NCBI GenBank assembly: GCA_018457135.1
Contig: JAGGDU010000040.1
Span: 1 to 51,951 of the forward strand
Length of the DNA stretch: 51,951 nucleotides
DNA from: Trichodesmium erythraeum GBRTRLIN201
GTDB taxonomy: Bacteria > Cyanobacteriota > Cyanobacteriia > Cyanobacteriales > Microcoleaceae
Reading direction: 5' to 3'
Both the position numbers and the translations under genes were made by a program. Shown one piece after another: positions 10,291 through 20,475 of this stretch; positions within the stretch are counted from its first letter, which is position 1, and each line of letters opens with the position of its first letter. The notes under the pieces were generated by a model that did not search any database, had not been told where the DNA came from, and was given only the letters and a program-made list of their open reading frames with translations.

Positions 10291-13200
10291 TCAAAGAGTA
10301 ATAACCATGTCTAACATTAATTGTTGCCAAACATCTGAATTAGTCAAAGCATAAGCATTAAAATCATAACCATATTGTTGATAAAGATTATTAAAACTAT
10401 TGACCCAATAATCGATAGTTTCTGTCATAGAGAAAGGAGTATATTTCCAAGCTTGTCGTAAATATTTATCCATCTCAATTAAACTCCCATTTCGATGGGC
10501 TTGCCATCCTAGCCAACTCAAAGTATAATAATAAGATTGGCTCTCTAATTTACGAATAGATATTGGTAAATTTAGTCTACTAAAAAAGCTATCTAAAACA
10601 GACATCATGCTAGCAGCTTGTTGAGTAGATTTTCTCGTTGCATTACAATGATGTTGACGATAACAATAAGTAACTTTTGGCAACCACATTGCTTCACAAC
10701 CATCCACAGATAAACGCAAAACTAAATCAATATCTTCTCCATGATGCCAACGAGTATCAAAACCTCCGACACTTTTTATCCAACTTTTACTAAACATCAT
10801 AGAAATAGTTACAGGTTTCCAAACTACCCAGGTTTCTAAGTCTAATTCTGGGGAACTATGCCATAACTCTATATCAGAAATTTTCTCTCCTTTTTTATTA
10901 ACTAAACGCCATCCACTATGGACAATTCCCAGAGAGGGGTGAGCATCAAAAACAGCTACTTGTTTTGCTAATTTATCTGGTAAGAAAAAGTCATCAGCAT
11001 CTAGAAAAGAAATAAATTCTCCTTGGGCTATTTCTAAGCCTAAATTTCTGGCGTGGGAAACTCCTTTATTTTCTTGATAAACATAGCAAATTTTATCTAG
11101 ATAAGGTTCTAAAACTTGACGAGTATTATCAGTAGAACCATCATCAATAACTATTATTTCGTAAGAGGTATAAGTTTGATTAAAAATACTGGCGATCGCC
11201 TCCAAAATATAGTGAGCATTATTGTAGGTTGCAATAATTACACTAACTCTTGGCACAACGGGATTAAAAATATTACTAATTAATTTTTTCCATTCTGGTA
11301 ACTGACTAAAACTATAAGCATTAAATTGATTTCCTTCTTGACTATCTAGCTTCGTAAATAATTCTATCCAAGTACAAATTGCTACTGTGGGAGAATCAGA
11401 AGTATAACTCAAAGACTTCTGCAAATAAGTAGTCATTTCTGATAAATTACCAGCTTTATATAAACGCCAACAATTCCAAAGTAGAGAGCGATATTTTACC
11501 TGATTTTCTATTTGACGTATGGCAGTAGGTAAATTGGGTTTATGGAAAAAGTCATCTAATAATTTTTCTAATTCCTGAGTAATTTTTTCTCGGTTTTTTA
11601 AACCCGAGACACTACTATTCCGCTGTCGATAACAGACACAAACTTTCCGTAACCAAGTAGCTTTTCCTCCGGTTAAAGCTAACCGCAAAACTATTTCTAA
11701 ATCCTCAATCCCAAAATATCGTTTGTCAAACCCACCATTAACTTTTAACCATTTACTTTTAAACATCATGGCACTAGGCAAAGTTGCTTGCCAAATCAAC
11801 CAATTTTCTAAGTTTAATTCCGTACTATTCTCCCAGGGTTCTACATCTTTAATAGTATTACCTTTCTCATCAACAAATCTCCACCCAGTTTGTACCATTG
11901 TTAAAGTTGAATCTTCTGCAAAACATCCCACTTGTTCAGCTAATTTTTCGGGTAGAAAAAAGTCATCAGCATCGAGAAAAGCAATATATTCTCCCTGAGC
12001 TATTTCTATACCATAATTCCGAGCAATTGATGGTCCTTGATTTTCTTGATATAGATATTTAATTAGACATCTTGCAAAAGTCAAAGTTAAATCTTGACTA
12101 CTGCCTTTTTCCTGAGTATTTTTTTCGATTTTTTGTTGTCTATTTCCTTTGGCAGAATTCTGGAATAAATCTAAAATTAAATCTTGATTATTCTCTTTTT
12201 CCTGAGTATTTATTTTTGTTTTCTGTTGTCTATTTCTTGCGGCGGAGTTCTGCAAGAAGTCTGTTGTATTTAGATAAGATTCTAAAACTTGATAAGTATT
12301 ATCGGTAGAACCATCATCAATAATAATAATTTCCCACAAAGTATAGGTTTGATTACAAACACTTTCGATAGCTTTAAGAATATAATCAGCATTATTGAAA
12401 GTCGGAATAACTACGCTAACTACTGGTAAACCATTTGGCATGATTTGATTTATTAAAAGTTGCCACTCAGGTATTTTATTCAAAGAAACTGAATTAAATG
12501 AATAGTTTTCTAAGGAAGCATAATAGTGAAAATAATATAGCCACTCACATATAGTTTTAAGTACAGAAACAGGAGAAAATTTTAAAGATTTATGCAAATA
12601 ATCAGCCATTTCAGCGAAGTAGCCAGATTTATATAAACACCAACAATTCCAAATTAGAGAACCGTAGCGTAATTCTCTTTCTAAATGTTGAATTTTTTCA
12701 GGGAGATTAGGATTAGAAAAAAGTTCATCTAAAATTTTTTCTTCTACTTCTGTTTGAGCAAGTAAATTCCGAGTCATATTACCGCTATGTTGACGATAAC
12801 AGACAGCAACTTTGGGAAACCAAGTAGCTTGACAACTTGCTAAAGCTAATCGAATTACAATATCAAAATCTTCTAGTCTGCGTAAATTTTCATTAAACCC
12901 ATTTACTTTTTCCAACCATTCTTTCCGAAACATCATAGCACTAGGATTAGTAGCTTTCCATTTTAACCAACTTACTAAGTCTAATTTTGGAGACTTATAC
13001 CAAGGTTCAATATCTTCAATTTTTTCTCCTTTTTCATTCACAACTCGCCACCCACTTTGCACTAAACCTATGTTTGGTTGAGCATCAAAAATAGCTACTT
13101 GTTCTTGAAGTTTATAACAGAGAAATAAATCATCAGCATCCAGGAGAGCAATTAATTCTCCTTTTGCCATTTTTATCCCTTGGTTACGAGTAGCAGATAA

Positions 13201-13398
13201 TCCTTTATTCTCTTGATAAAAATAACGAATTTTTTTCATGTATGGCTGTAATACCTGATGGGTATTATCTGTAGAACCGTCATTTATAACAATAATTTCA
13301 TAGTCAGTATAAGTTTGATTCAAGACACTTTCAATTGCTTGAGCGATGTAGAGTTCGCAGTTATATACAGGAATAATTACGCTTACTTTTGGATTCAT
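10291..13398 (-). CDS. Triple-domain GT2 glycosyltransferase
   Basis: A 1035-residue protein made of three successive family 2 (GT-A) glycosyltransferase modules starting near residues 4, 325 and 714. Each begins with VSVIIPVYN-like sequence, then DDGSTDNT, then LDADD (near residues 89, 476 and 800; the metal/nucleotide-sugar site). Each ends with a GGFD...EDxDxVLRLAL segment and a C-terminal helical stretch starting CYRQ. All three keep these motifs, so all may be active. It lacks a signal peptide and membrane helices, so it is probably cytoplasmic and transfers sugars from nucleotide donors to a glycan or lipid acceptor. Module 2 carries an extra 60-70 residues containing a tandem 30-residue repeat. 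It is divergent from the sulfotransferase array, suggesting joint synthesis of a sulfated glycan (inference). Confidence 0.92.
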   Translation of the reverse strand: MNPKVSVIIPVYNCELYIAQAIESVLNQTYTDYEIIVINDGSTDNTHQVLQPYMKKIRYFYQENKGLSATRNQGIKMAKGELIALLDADDLFLCYKLQEQVAIFDAQPNIGLVQSGWRVVNEKGEKIEDIEPWYKSPKLDLVSWLKWKATNPSAMMFRKEWLEKVNGFNENLRRLEDFDIVIRLALASCQATWFPKVAVCYRQHSGNMTRNLLAQTEVEEKILDELFSNPNLPEKIQHLERELRYGSLIWNCWCLYKSGYFAEMADYLHKSLKFSPVSVLKTICEWLYYFHYYASLENYSFNSVSLNKIPEWQLLINQIMPNGLPVVSVVIPTFNNADYILKAIESVCNQTYTLWEIIIIDDGSTDNTYQVLESYLNTTDFLQNSAARNRQQKTKINTQEKENNQDLILDLFQNSAKGNRQQKIEKNTQEKGSSQDLTLTFARCLIKYLYQENQGPSIARNYGIEIAQGEYIAFLDADDFFLPEKLAEQVGCFAEDSTLTMVQTGWRFVDEKGNTIKDVEPWENSTELNLENWLIWQATLPSAMMFKSKWLKVNGGFDKRYFGIEDLEIVLRLALTGGKATWLRKVCVCYRQRNSSVSGLKNREKITQELEKLLDDFFHKPNLPTAIRQIENQVKYRSLLWNCWRLYKAGNLSEMTTYLQKSLSYTSDSPTVAICTWIELFTKLDSQEGNQFNAYSFSQLPEWKKLISNIFNPVVPRVSVIIATYNNAHYILEAIASIFNQTYTSYEIIVIDDGSTDNTRQVLEPYLDKICYVYQENKGVSHARNLGLEIAQGEFISFLDADDFFLPDKLAKQVAVFDAHPSLGIVHSGWRLVNKKGEKISDIELWHSSPELDLETWVVWKPVTISMMFSKSWIKSVGGFDTRWHHGEDIDLVLRLSVDGCEAMWLPKVTYCYRQHHCNATRKSTQQAASMMSVLDSFFSRLNLPISIRKLESQSYYYTLSWLGWQAHRNGSLIEMDKYLRQAWKYTPFSMTETIDYWVNSFNNLYQQYGYDFNAYALTNSDVWQQLMLDMVITL
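12080..12262 (-). repeat. Tandem 90-bp repeat inserted in frame in GT module 2
   Basis: Two direct copies of about 90 bp (30 codons) lie at roughly 12170-12260 and 12080-12169. The peptides are QNSAARNRQQKTKINTQEKE and QNSAKGNRQQKIEKNTQEKG with their flanks. Modules 1 and 3 go directly from QVLxPYxxKI to the YQENKG strand; in module 2 this repeat interrupts that point. It is low-complexity, polar and probably disordered. The element looks like a dispersed repeat that entered coding sequence without breaking the frame. Confidence 0.75.
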
Positions 13399-13435
13399 AA
13401 AAGTTTGTGAGATTATGGTTATGTATTTCTAAGCA

Positions 13436-13520
13436 TTTAGCTATTAGCTATCAGCAATTAATTATTAACTAATTTTTTTACCGTAGGAATTAGTTTCCAA
13501 AGAAAATTAAAAGTTATGAA
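13436..13520 (+). repeat. Dispersed repeat, copy 1
   Basis: The stretch from TTAGCTATTAGCTATCAGC through GGAATTAGTTTCCAAAG and AAAATTAAAAGTTATG closely matches 36697-36780 in order and sequence. It is noncoding in both places and lies upstream of the GT gene here. The repeat type is not identified. Confidence 0.55.
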
Positions 13521-14227
13521 TAAAAAGGTCGTTTCAGTTATTAGTTAACCTCCTAAGTCGGAGCCTCACTTTTGATGTCGCTTCGGGAAAAAGTTATCCC
13601 TACGGACTCCTGAAGCATTCGGATTTAAATACATAGGGGCAAATATTTTTTTATCCCCTTAAAATGGAAAGCTTGAGACATGATTGTTTTGTCATTATCT
13701 AATTTTAGTAGCCAGGGAAAACCCATCTAAACCATGGAAGCTTCTGTCGTTAAGGTTTATAGAAGTAATGAGTATAAATGCTCAAAAGTCTGACATCGTT
13801 ACCCTGTAAAAACTTTAAAATAAGATGCGTTTGCCCTGTTTTAGTTTTAGTAGTTGCTTTATTTGTCGGAGGAATTCTTATTAATAGATTAAGCAAAAAT
13901 AATTTGACTACAAATATTTTAAAATTCTCTATTCGTCATTCCTTAACCCTAATTTTAATACTAAAATAGGAGTTTTTCTTCCAAGCCCAGACTTAATTTT
14001 ATATTAGCTATACTTTAAATTAATAGAGTTTTAAATTCCGAATTTATCATCTTCTTTCTTCCTTAACTTTTAAGGTTATGCTATAATTATTATTATATTA
14101 CCTTAATTATCAGCTTAATAATAAACTTAAAGATTATGAATATTTATCAAACTACGGGAATCTAGATTATCAAAAAACTAACATGGGCTAAATTAGTTTA
14201 TATAGAAGGTAAAACATCAATCAAATA
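13521..14227. other. Divergent intergenic region before the sulfotransferase array
   Basis: This should hold the promoters of the array and of the divergent GT gene, but I cannot fix a -10/-35 pair. A 63-codon hydrophobic frame at 13778-13969 is not convincing as a gene. Confidence 0.35.
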
Positions 14228-16891
14228 ATGGGGAAAACAATCTCAGCAATTCATTTAAATCAAAAGGCAGAAATCTATTTAGCTCAAGGAAAATTGGAAG
14301 CAGCAATAACAGCTTGCTATCAAGCATTAGAAATTGAGCAAAATTTTCCACTTACCTGCAAAATATTGGGAAATATTTTACAAAGAATGGGTGAGATAGA
14401 TAAAGCAAAAGAATGGTATATAAAAGCTATCAGTCAACAACCAAATTTGGCGGAAGCTCATGCTAATTTGGGGAGTATATATGCACAACAAAAACAATGG
14501 CATTTAGCAATTGAATGTTACCGGGAAGCTATTGGGATAAAACCAAATATTCCTGGTTTTTACCGTAATTTAGGGAAAATTTGGCAGGAACTAGACAAAG
14601 TAGAATTAGCTAGAGATTGTCAGGAACAAGCATTGAGTTTAGAAGCACATTATCCTCAAGCTTCAAAATATTTAAAACAGGGAAAAAAGCTCTTAGAAAA
14701 TGGTGAGAGAGAAGAGGCGATCGCCTATTTCCAAAAAGCCATAAATTTTAATCCATCTTTGGTAGATGCTTATCAAAATTTAGGAGATATTTCACTGAAA
14801 ACAAAAGATTTCAATGAGGCAATAAATTATTATCAAAAAGCTATTGAGCTAAAACCAGACTTATGGATAGTTCATTATAAACTAGGAAAATTATTTCAAG
14901 AAATAGGAGAATTAGATACAGCTACCATTGAGTTTAATCTAGCAATAGAACTGAATCCTAGTTTTATCTATTCTTACAAAAATTTAGGAGATATTCTGCA
15001 CCATAAAAAAGACTTAGATGTCGCTAAAAATTGCTATAAAAAAGTTATAGCAATCCAATCAGATGTTTGGGATGCTCATCGAAAAATAAACGAAATTCTT
15101 CTAGCGCAAGAAAGATTAAATGAAGCAATTATTGGTTGTCAGTTGGTGATAAAAATCAACCCAAAATTATCTTGGCCTTATAAAATTATGGGAAATATTT
15201 ATACTCAAAATAAAGCATGGGATAAAGCAATTGTAGCTTATCGTTGTTTTCTAGAAATAGAATCAGATAAGGATTGGGTTTACGAAAAATTAGGGGATGC
15301 TTTAAAAGAAAAAGGTCTGATAGATGAAGCTATATACAGCTACCAAAAAGCTATAGAAATTAATCCCAATAATTACTGGTTTTATTATAGTTTAGGAAAA
15401 GCTCTATGTAAACTATCTAGATATGAAGAAGCTATAACAGCTTATCAACGGGGAATTAAAATTGACCCTAATTTATATTTTGCTTACCACAATTTAGGGG
15501 TAGCTTTAGTAGAGTTAAAAAGATGGAATCAAGCTATAGTTGCCTACCGTCAGGCAATTAAAATTAAACCAGATTCTTATTGGTCTCATTACAACTTAGG
15601 GGAAATTTTTCTCAAATTACAGGAGTGGGATAAAGCTGTAGAAACTTACCGCTATGCAATTGAGAATAATCCTAATTCTCCCTGGTATTATCAATATTTA
15701 GGAATTGTACTCAGAAAACAAGGAAAAATACAAGAAGCGATCGCTTGTTACCGAAAAGCAATAGAAATAAAACCAGACTGGCATCGGTTTTACTCTTTAT
15801 TAGGAGATATTTTGCTAGAAATAGGTGATTCAGAGGAGGCGATCTCTTGTTATATAAAAGCAATTAAATTACAACCAAATGCTACTGCAGCTTATCGACA
15901 ATTAAGAGGTATCTATATTTTTAAATTAGCTCAACTTAGACCTCATCAATTAAATGAATTAGTTAAATGTTATCAAGAAGCTATTAAATTACAGCCAAAC
16001 TTTCCAGAAGTATATATAAATTTAGCAGACATTCTTACAGGCAAAGGTGAACTTGATACTGCAATTAATTATTATCAGAAAGCTACCTATAACAAACTTT
16101 TAGTCTCTCATCCAGAATTTGTCAAAAATCATTGGGATTTTCAAGAATTTGGTCAACCAAGTTTTGTTATTATTGGCACAGTTAAAGGGGGAACATCATC
16201 ACTTTATAATTATCTATGTCATCATCCCAATGTAATTCCTGCTCTACAAAAAGAAATCAATTTTTTTAACAATAAATTTAATCAAGGAATAGATTGGTAT
16301 TTAGCACATTTTCCTCAACTACCTGAGCAGGGAAAATTTATAACTGGGGAAGCTACCCCTAACTATATGTATTCTGATGAAATAGGAAAAAAGTTATTAG
16401 ATAACTTTCCTAAAATTAAAATAATTGCGATTTTAAGAAATCCAGTAGATCGAACAATTTCTCACTATTATATGGCTAAAAGATTGGGACAAGAGTCAAA
16501 GAAATTTACAGAATTTGTACCCCAAGAAATGAAATTTCTTAGACGACTAAACAACAACTATCAAAATTATCAAAGACTAATTAAGGAAATGTCAGCTTAT
16601 TTCAGGGGAAGCTTATATATACATTTTCTGAAAAAATGGATAAATCTTTTTCCTAAAGAACAGCTTTTAATATTGAAAAGTGAAGATATGTATGAAAATC
16701 CGGCAGGGACAACTAAAAAAGCTTTTGATTTTCTAGGTTTACCAAATTATCAACTATTAGAATATAAAAAATATTTTCCTGGTTATTATGCTCCAATAGA
16801 TGCTAGTTTGCGTTGTCAAATTGCTGAGTTATTTCAACCTCATAATCAAAAATTAGAAGAGTCTCTTGGCATAAAATTTAACTGGGATTAA
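14228..16891 (+). CDS. TPR-sulfotransferase fusion 1
   Basis: An 887-residue protein. About residues 1-630 are consecutive 34-residue tetratricopeptide repeats (for example AIxxYQKAIEIxPD units), a superhelical protein- or glycan-binding scaffold. Residues from about 645 form a PAPS-dependent sulfotransferase: the 5'-phosphosulfate loop IGTVKGGTSSLYNYL is near 649-662, and the 3'-phosphate motif ILRNPVDRTISHYY is near 734-747. The C-terminus ends LEESLGIKFNWD, shared with the sister genes. Family knowledge says the enzyme moves sulfate from PAPS to a hydroxyl of a carbohydrate or protein; the actual acceptor is unknown. No signal peptide is present. It is the longest of the three copies, by extra TPR units. 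Confidence 0.93.
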   Translation: MGKTISAIHLNQKAEIYLAQGKLEAAITACYQALEIEQNFPLTCKILGNILQRMGEIDKAKEWYIKAISQQPNLAEAHANLGSIYAQQKQWHLAIECYREAIGIKPNIPGFYRNLGKIWQELDKVELARDCQEQALSLEAHYPQASKYLKQGKKLLENGEREEAIAYFQKAINFNPSLVDAYQNLGDISLKTKDFNEAINYYQKAIELKPDLWIVHYKLGKLFQEIGELDTATIEFNLAIELNPSFIYSYKNLGDILHHKKDLDVAKNCYKKVIAIQSDVWDAHRKINEILLAQERLNEAIIGCQLVIKINPKLSWPYKIMGNIYTQNKAWDKAIVAYRCFLEIESDKDWVYEKLGDALKEKGLIDEAIYSYQKAIEINPNNYWFYYSLGKALCKLSRYEEAITAYQRGIKIDPNLYFAYHNLGVALVELKRWNQAIVAYRQAIKIKPDSYWSHYNLGEIFLKLQEWDKAVETYRYAIENNPNSPWYYQYLGIVLRKQGKIQEAIACYRKAIEIKPDWHRFYSLLGDILLEIGDSEEAISCYIKAIKLQPNATAAYRQLRGIYIFKLAQLRPHQLNELVKCYQEAIKLQPNFPEVYINLADILTGKGELDTAINYYQKATYNKLLVSHPEFVKNHWDFQEFGQPSFVIIGTVKGGTSSLYNYLCHHPNVIPALQKEINFFNNKFNQGIDWYLAHFPQLPEQGKFITGEATPNYMYSDEIGKKLLDNFPKIKIIAILRNPVDRTISHYYMAKRLGQESKKFTEFVPQEMKFLRRLNNNYQNYQRLIKEMSAYFRGSLYIHFLKKWINLFPKEQLLILKSEDMYENPAGTTKKAFDFLGLPNYQLLEYKKYFPGYYAPIDASLRCQIAELFQPHNQKLEESLGIKFNWD

Positions 16892-16994
16892 CAAGGTTGT
16901 TCAATAATTAATAATTACCTCTGATTATAAAGAAGAGGATTAGCTAAAAGGATTTTTTTTCTTTTATTTTGAGACAGAGAGCCTTAATATCCTG

Positions 16995-17356
16995 ACTATA
17001 TTTAGGTGGATCGTACTTTTCAACTTTCTGCCACTTCAACTTAGGAGAAGTTTTTACTGAACAAGGAAAAGTAGATGAAGCTATTGCTTCTTATCGGACA
17101 ACTTGTTACCAGCAAAGTTTAAAATCTCATCCTGATTTTGAAGAGCAAAGACTTTTATCAAGAACCAGAAACTACTATGAAAAAAGTTTTTACATTTCTT
17201 GATTTACCAAAATATCAGTTCAAGGATTATCAAAAGTTCAATTCTGGCTATTATCCTAATATTCCTCCATCAATTTACTCTATTTTAAGTGATTATTTTA
17301 AACCCTATAATCAAAAACTGGAAGAATATCTAGGTATGAAGTTTAACTGGGAGTAA
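16995..17356 (+). pseudogene. TPR-sulfotransferase remnant with its catalytic core deleted
   Basis: The sequence starts within a final TPR (FNLGEVFTEQGKVDEAIASY) and reaches CYQQSLKSHPDFEE, the linker before the sulfotransferase domain. It then changes frame straight into LKSKDFYQEPETTMKKVF and the usual C-terminus LEEYLGMKFNWE. Compared with the intact neighbours, some 500 bases carrying both PAPS motifs are missing. The junction falls at TTTTGAAGAG, close to sequence occurring at both ends of the deleted stretch. No functional enzyme is possible. Confidence 0.85.
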
Positions 17357-17582
17357 TAACTGCTTTGATAATTCTAGTTTATTACTTTCTCTTACTTACT
17401 AAACTACAATTAATACAGCTAATTTTATGGGTTCTAATTCATAAAGATTATCTCCAAAAAATATCTCACAATCTCTAGTTAATCTAATAGTAAATAATCT
17501 GAAAAATATTTATAGAATATTATATGATAAACTTTTTCCAATTTTAAAGAATACTGAAATCATCTTTCTAGGAAAATTTACA

Positions 17583-19613
17583 GTGAATCAGGAAACATCG
17601 GCTATCAATTTTAACCAAACAGCAGAGTTTTATTTATCCCAGGGAAAATTAGAAGCAGCTTATGAAATTTGTCAAAACATCTTAGGGGATTTACCTAACT
17701 TTGCTCCCGCCTACAATACTCAAGGAAAAGTATTACAAGCAATGGGAAAAATAGAATCAGCAATTATCAGTTATCGCCAAGCAATAAAATTAAATCCTCA
17801 ACAAATTGAAACTTATAAAATATTAGGAGATATCTTAGTAAAACAAGAACAATTATCTGAAGCGATCGCCTGTTATGAAACAGGTATTAAATATAACCCA
17901 AAAGCATCATTATTTTATCATAAATTAGGCTTAGTATTAATACAACTCAAAAGCTGGGATGAAGCAGTCAGCGCCTTCTGTCGTGCAATTCAATTTAATC
18001 CAAATTTTCCCTGGTCTTACTATAAATTAGGAGAAGCTTTAACTCAACAAAAAAAATGGCATCAAGCGGTTATTGCTTATCAACGTTCTATTGAGATTAA
18101 ACCAGATTTATGTTGGTCTTATCAACATCTAGGTAATGCTCTAATTAAACAGGGAAAAATAGATCAAGCGATCGCCTATTATCAAGAAATACTTCAACAG
18201 CAACCACACCTTGATAGAATTCATAAATTATTAGCAGATGCTTTAGTCGAAAAAGGTGAAATTGATGGAGCAATTCCTAATTATCTCAAAGCTATTCAGT
18301 TAAATCCAGATTTTCCTTGGTCTCATGTATGTTTATGGGAAATATTTCTCAAAAAAGATCAATGGAATGAAGCAGTTATTATTTATCGCCAAGCAATTAA
18401 ACTTAACCCTAATGCTTTTTGGTTATGGACTTACTTAGGAAATGCTTTGGTTAAACAAGGAGATTTAGAAACAGCAATTACTTGTTATCAAAAAGCTATT
18501 TCTATTCAACCCAATATTTCGAAAATTTATCAATTTTTAGGAGATGCTTTTGTTCAACAACAAAAGTGGGATGAAGCTGCTTTTGCTTATCTGCGTGCTA
18601 TAGAAATTAACCCAGAATTATCCTGGTCAAATTATCATTTATGGAATACCTTAGACCGCTGCCATAAATTAGATGCAGTAGTCAATTTATATCGGCAGTT
18701 TATTAAAAAAAATCCAGATTCATTTTTATCTTATTTACGCCTTGGAAAAATCCTAACAAAACAGAATCAAATAAATGAAGCAATTATCTGTTATCAAACT
18801 GCTTGTTACCAACAAACTATAAAATCTTATCCCTATCTTTTCAAAAAAAAGTGGGATTTTACTGAAGTTAAAAATCCTAATTTTCTGATTATTGGAGTAG
18901 GAAAAGGAGGAACTACATCTTTATTTAGTTATCTGATACAACATCCTCAAGTTTTGCCTCCTGTGGTGAAAGAAGTAGATTTTTGGTCAATTAATTTTAA
19001 GAACGGTATAAATTGGTATCTGTCTCATTTTCCTGCTCTTCCTAGCAATCAAAATTTCATCACTGGAGAAGGAAGTCCTAGTTATTTAGGAAATTTGGAA
19101 GCTCCAGGTAGAATATTTAGTTATTTCTCCAAAATCAAGTTAATTATTATTTTGAGAAATCCTGTAGATAGAGCTATTTCTCACTACCATTATTGGTTGA
19201 GAATAAATAGAGAAAATCGTTTGTTAGAAACTGCATTAAATCAGGAATTAGAAAGTTGGAAAATGATTTATAAAAATTCTCCTTTAGATAGCAGTTATTG
19301 GCATCATGGATTATATTATTTAGGCACTGGCATATATATAGATTTTATCCACAATTGGATGAGCATATTTCCGAAAGAGCAATTTCTGATTTTATCCACA
19401 GAAGAATTTTATCGAAATCCAAAAACTATCATGAAAGAAGTCTTTGATTTTCTCGGTTTGCCAAACTATAATGTTCCCGAATACAATAAATTAAATTTAG
19501 GATATTATCCCTCTACAAGTAAATCAATGCAACAAAAATTGAGCAATTTCTTTCGACCTCATAATCAAAAGTTGGAGGAGTATTTAGGTATGAAATTTAA
19601 CTGGGAAAGTTGA
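17583..19613 (+). CDS. TPR-sulfotransferase fusion 2
   Basis: A 676-residue sister of the preceding gene, starting at a GTG (17583). The N-terminus NQETSAINFNQTAEFYLSQG aligns well with that of copy 1, supporting this start. TPR units fill about residues 1-415. The sulfotransferase domain has the PAPS loop IGVGKGGTTSLFSYL near 435 and ILRNPVDRAISHYHYW near 523, and ends in LEEYLGMKFNWES. Fewer TPRs than copy 1 indicate gain or loss of repeat units after duplication. The upstream leader is A+T-rich without a Shine-Dalgarno. The acceptor is unknown; sulfation of extracellular polysaccharide is the likely role by context. Confidence 0.92.
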   Translation: MNQETSAINFNQTAEFYLSQGKLEAAYEICQNILGDLPNFAPAYNTQGKVLQAMGKIESAIISYRQAIKLNPQQIETYKILGDILVKQEQLSEAIACYETGIKYNPKASLFYHKLGLVLIQLKSWDEAVSAFCRAIQFNPNFPWSYYKLGEALTQQKKWHQAVIAYQRSIEIKPDLCWSYQHLGNALIKQGKIDQAIAYYQEILQQQPHLDRIHKLLADALVEKGEIDGAIPNYLKAIQLNPDFPWSHVCLWEIFLKKDQWNEAVIIYRQAIKLNPNAFWLWTYLGNALVKQGDLETAITCYQKAISIQPNISKIYQFLGDAFVQQQKWDEAAFAYLRAIEINPELSWSNYHLWNTLDRCHKLDAVVNLYRQFIKKNPDSFLSYLRLGKILTKQNQINEAIICYQTACYQQTIKSYPYLFKKKWDFTEVKNPNFLIIGVGKGGTTSLFSYLIQHPQVLPPVVKEVDFWSINFKNGINWYLSHFPALPSNQNFITGEGSPSYLGNLEAPGRIFSYFSKIKLIIILRNPVDRAISHYHYWLRINRENRLLETALNQELESWKMIYKNSPLDSSYWHHGLYYLGTGIYIDFIHNWMSIFPKEQFLILSTEEFYRNPKTIMKEVFDFLGLPNYNVPEYNKLNLGYYPSTSKSMQQKLSNFFRPHNQKLEEYLGMKFNWES

Positions 19614-19789
19614 GGTAGATTACTAGGAATCATAACATTTATTGAAAACTTTTATACACTTTTTTACTATGGGAGTAGAGTGGTGGGGGAGTGAGGGGAA
19701 TAGAAATTACTCCTGCCATAACTTAAAATTAATATGAATAAATATTCTACTTTCAAAAGCCATATTCCTGAATCATGAATCATAGTTTA

Positions 19790-20010
19790 CCTTATCCAGA
19801 AATTTCTCATAACGAGAAATCTCAACTATTCTATTTTTTGGCTTATAAGGTCTAGAAAAATGGTTAGAAGCTGTCATTACCTGCTGCCAAAATATTAAAG
19901 TTAAGCCTGATAGTTATGCTGTAAAAATATATGGCTATAAAATTGAATTAATCCCCAATCTATTCTGACTTATATAAATTTAGGAGAAATTTTAACTAAA
20001 GAAAAATTTT
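19790..20010 (+). pseudogene. TPR fragment
   Basis: Peptide KWLEAVITCCQNIKVKPDSY near 19858-19920 is a recognisable TPR unit, and a following LGEILTKEKF-like stretch (with stops) near 19978-20010 resembles the start of another. It is a shattered copy of the array genes. Confidence 0.55.
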
Positions 20011-20412
20011 GATTTACTAAAAACTAAAATAGGAAATTTGTATATACACATGAGTTTTAATTCAACTAAGTTTCTGGCTCAAAGATAATCAAATATTTAG
20101 GAGTTTTACCTAGAAGAAAGAGTAGAAATTTTTCTTCCAGAAAAGCTTCAATATATAAGATCATATACTTGTTCAATTCATGGATCCGAATCAATAATAT
20201 CTATAGCTTCTCACTGGAAAAACACAAATACTTCATTGTACTAAGCTCCTAAAAAAAACTCAAAGGATTTTCAGTTGCATCCTGAAAAAAAATTTGATAT
20301 ACTAAAAGCTGGAAGGAATAACTTGCATACAAGCATGACTTTTTATTCAACCTAAATTCTGAACTTAAAGACAATCGAATTATTGAGAAATTTTACTCAG
20401 AAGGAATATTAT
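20003..20412 (+). repeat. Pair of diverged ~120-bp direct repeats
   Basis: About 20003-20125 and 20284-20412 align along their length. Shared landmarks are TTTGATWTACTAAAA, then ACACATGA versus AAGCATGA, TTTTAATTCAAC versus TTTTTATTCAAC, AAAGAYAATC and TTTTAC. They are noncoding in every frame and diverged. They may be remains of the stretch preceding the sulfotransferase C-terminus in a duplicated copy. Confidence 0.45.
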
Positions 20413-20449
20413 AAGAGAAAATAAATCTAAAAGATCTGAAATGCTTCTA

Positions 20450-20474
20450 TATAAAATTTAATTGGGAAACTAGA
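20450..20474 (+). pseudogene. Extreme C-terminus of a lost sulfotransferase copy
   Basis: YIKFNWET is encoded immediately before the start of the next gene. It matches the invariant end (LGIKFNWE) of all array members, so a further copy once ended here. Confidence 0.5.
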
Positions 20475-20475
20475 G

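Noticed and set aside
13778-13969. 63-codon hydrophobic open frame
   Set aside because: One hydrophobic stretch (VLVLVVALFVGGILI) could be a membrane helix, but there is no ribosome site and A+T-rich DNA gives such frames easily.
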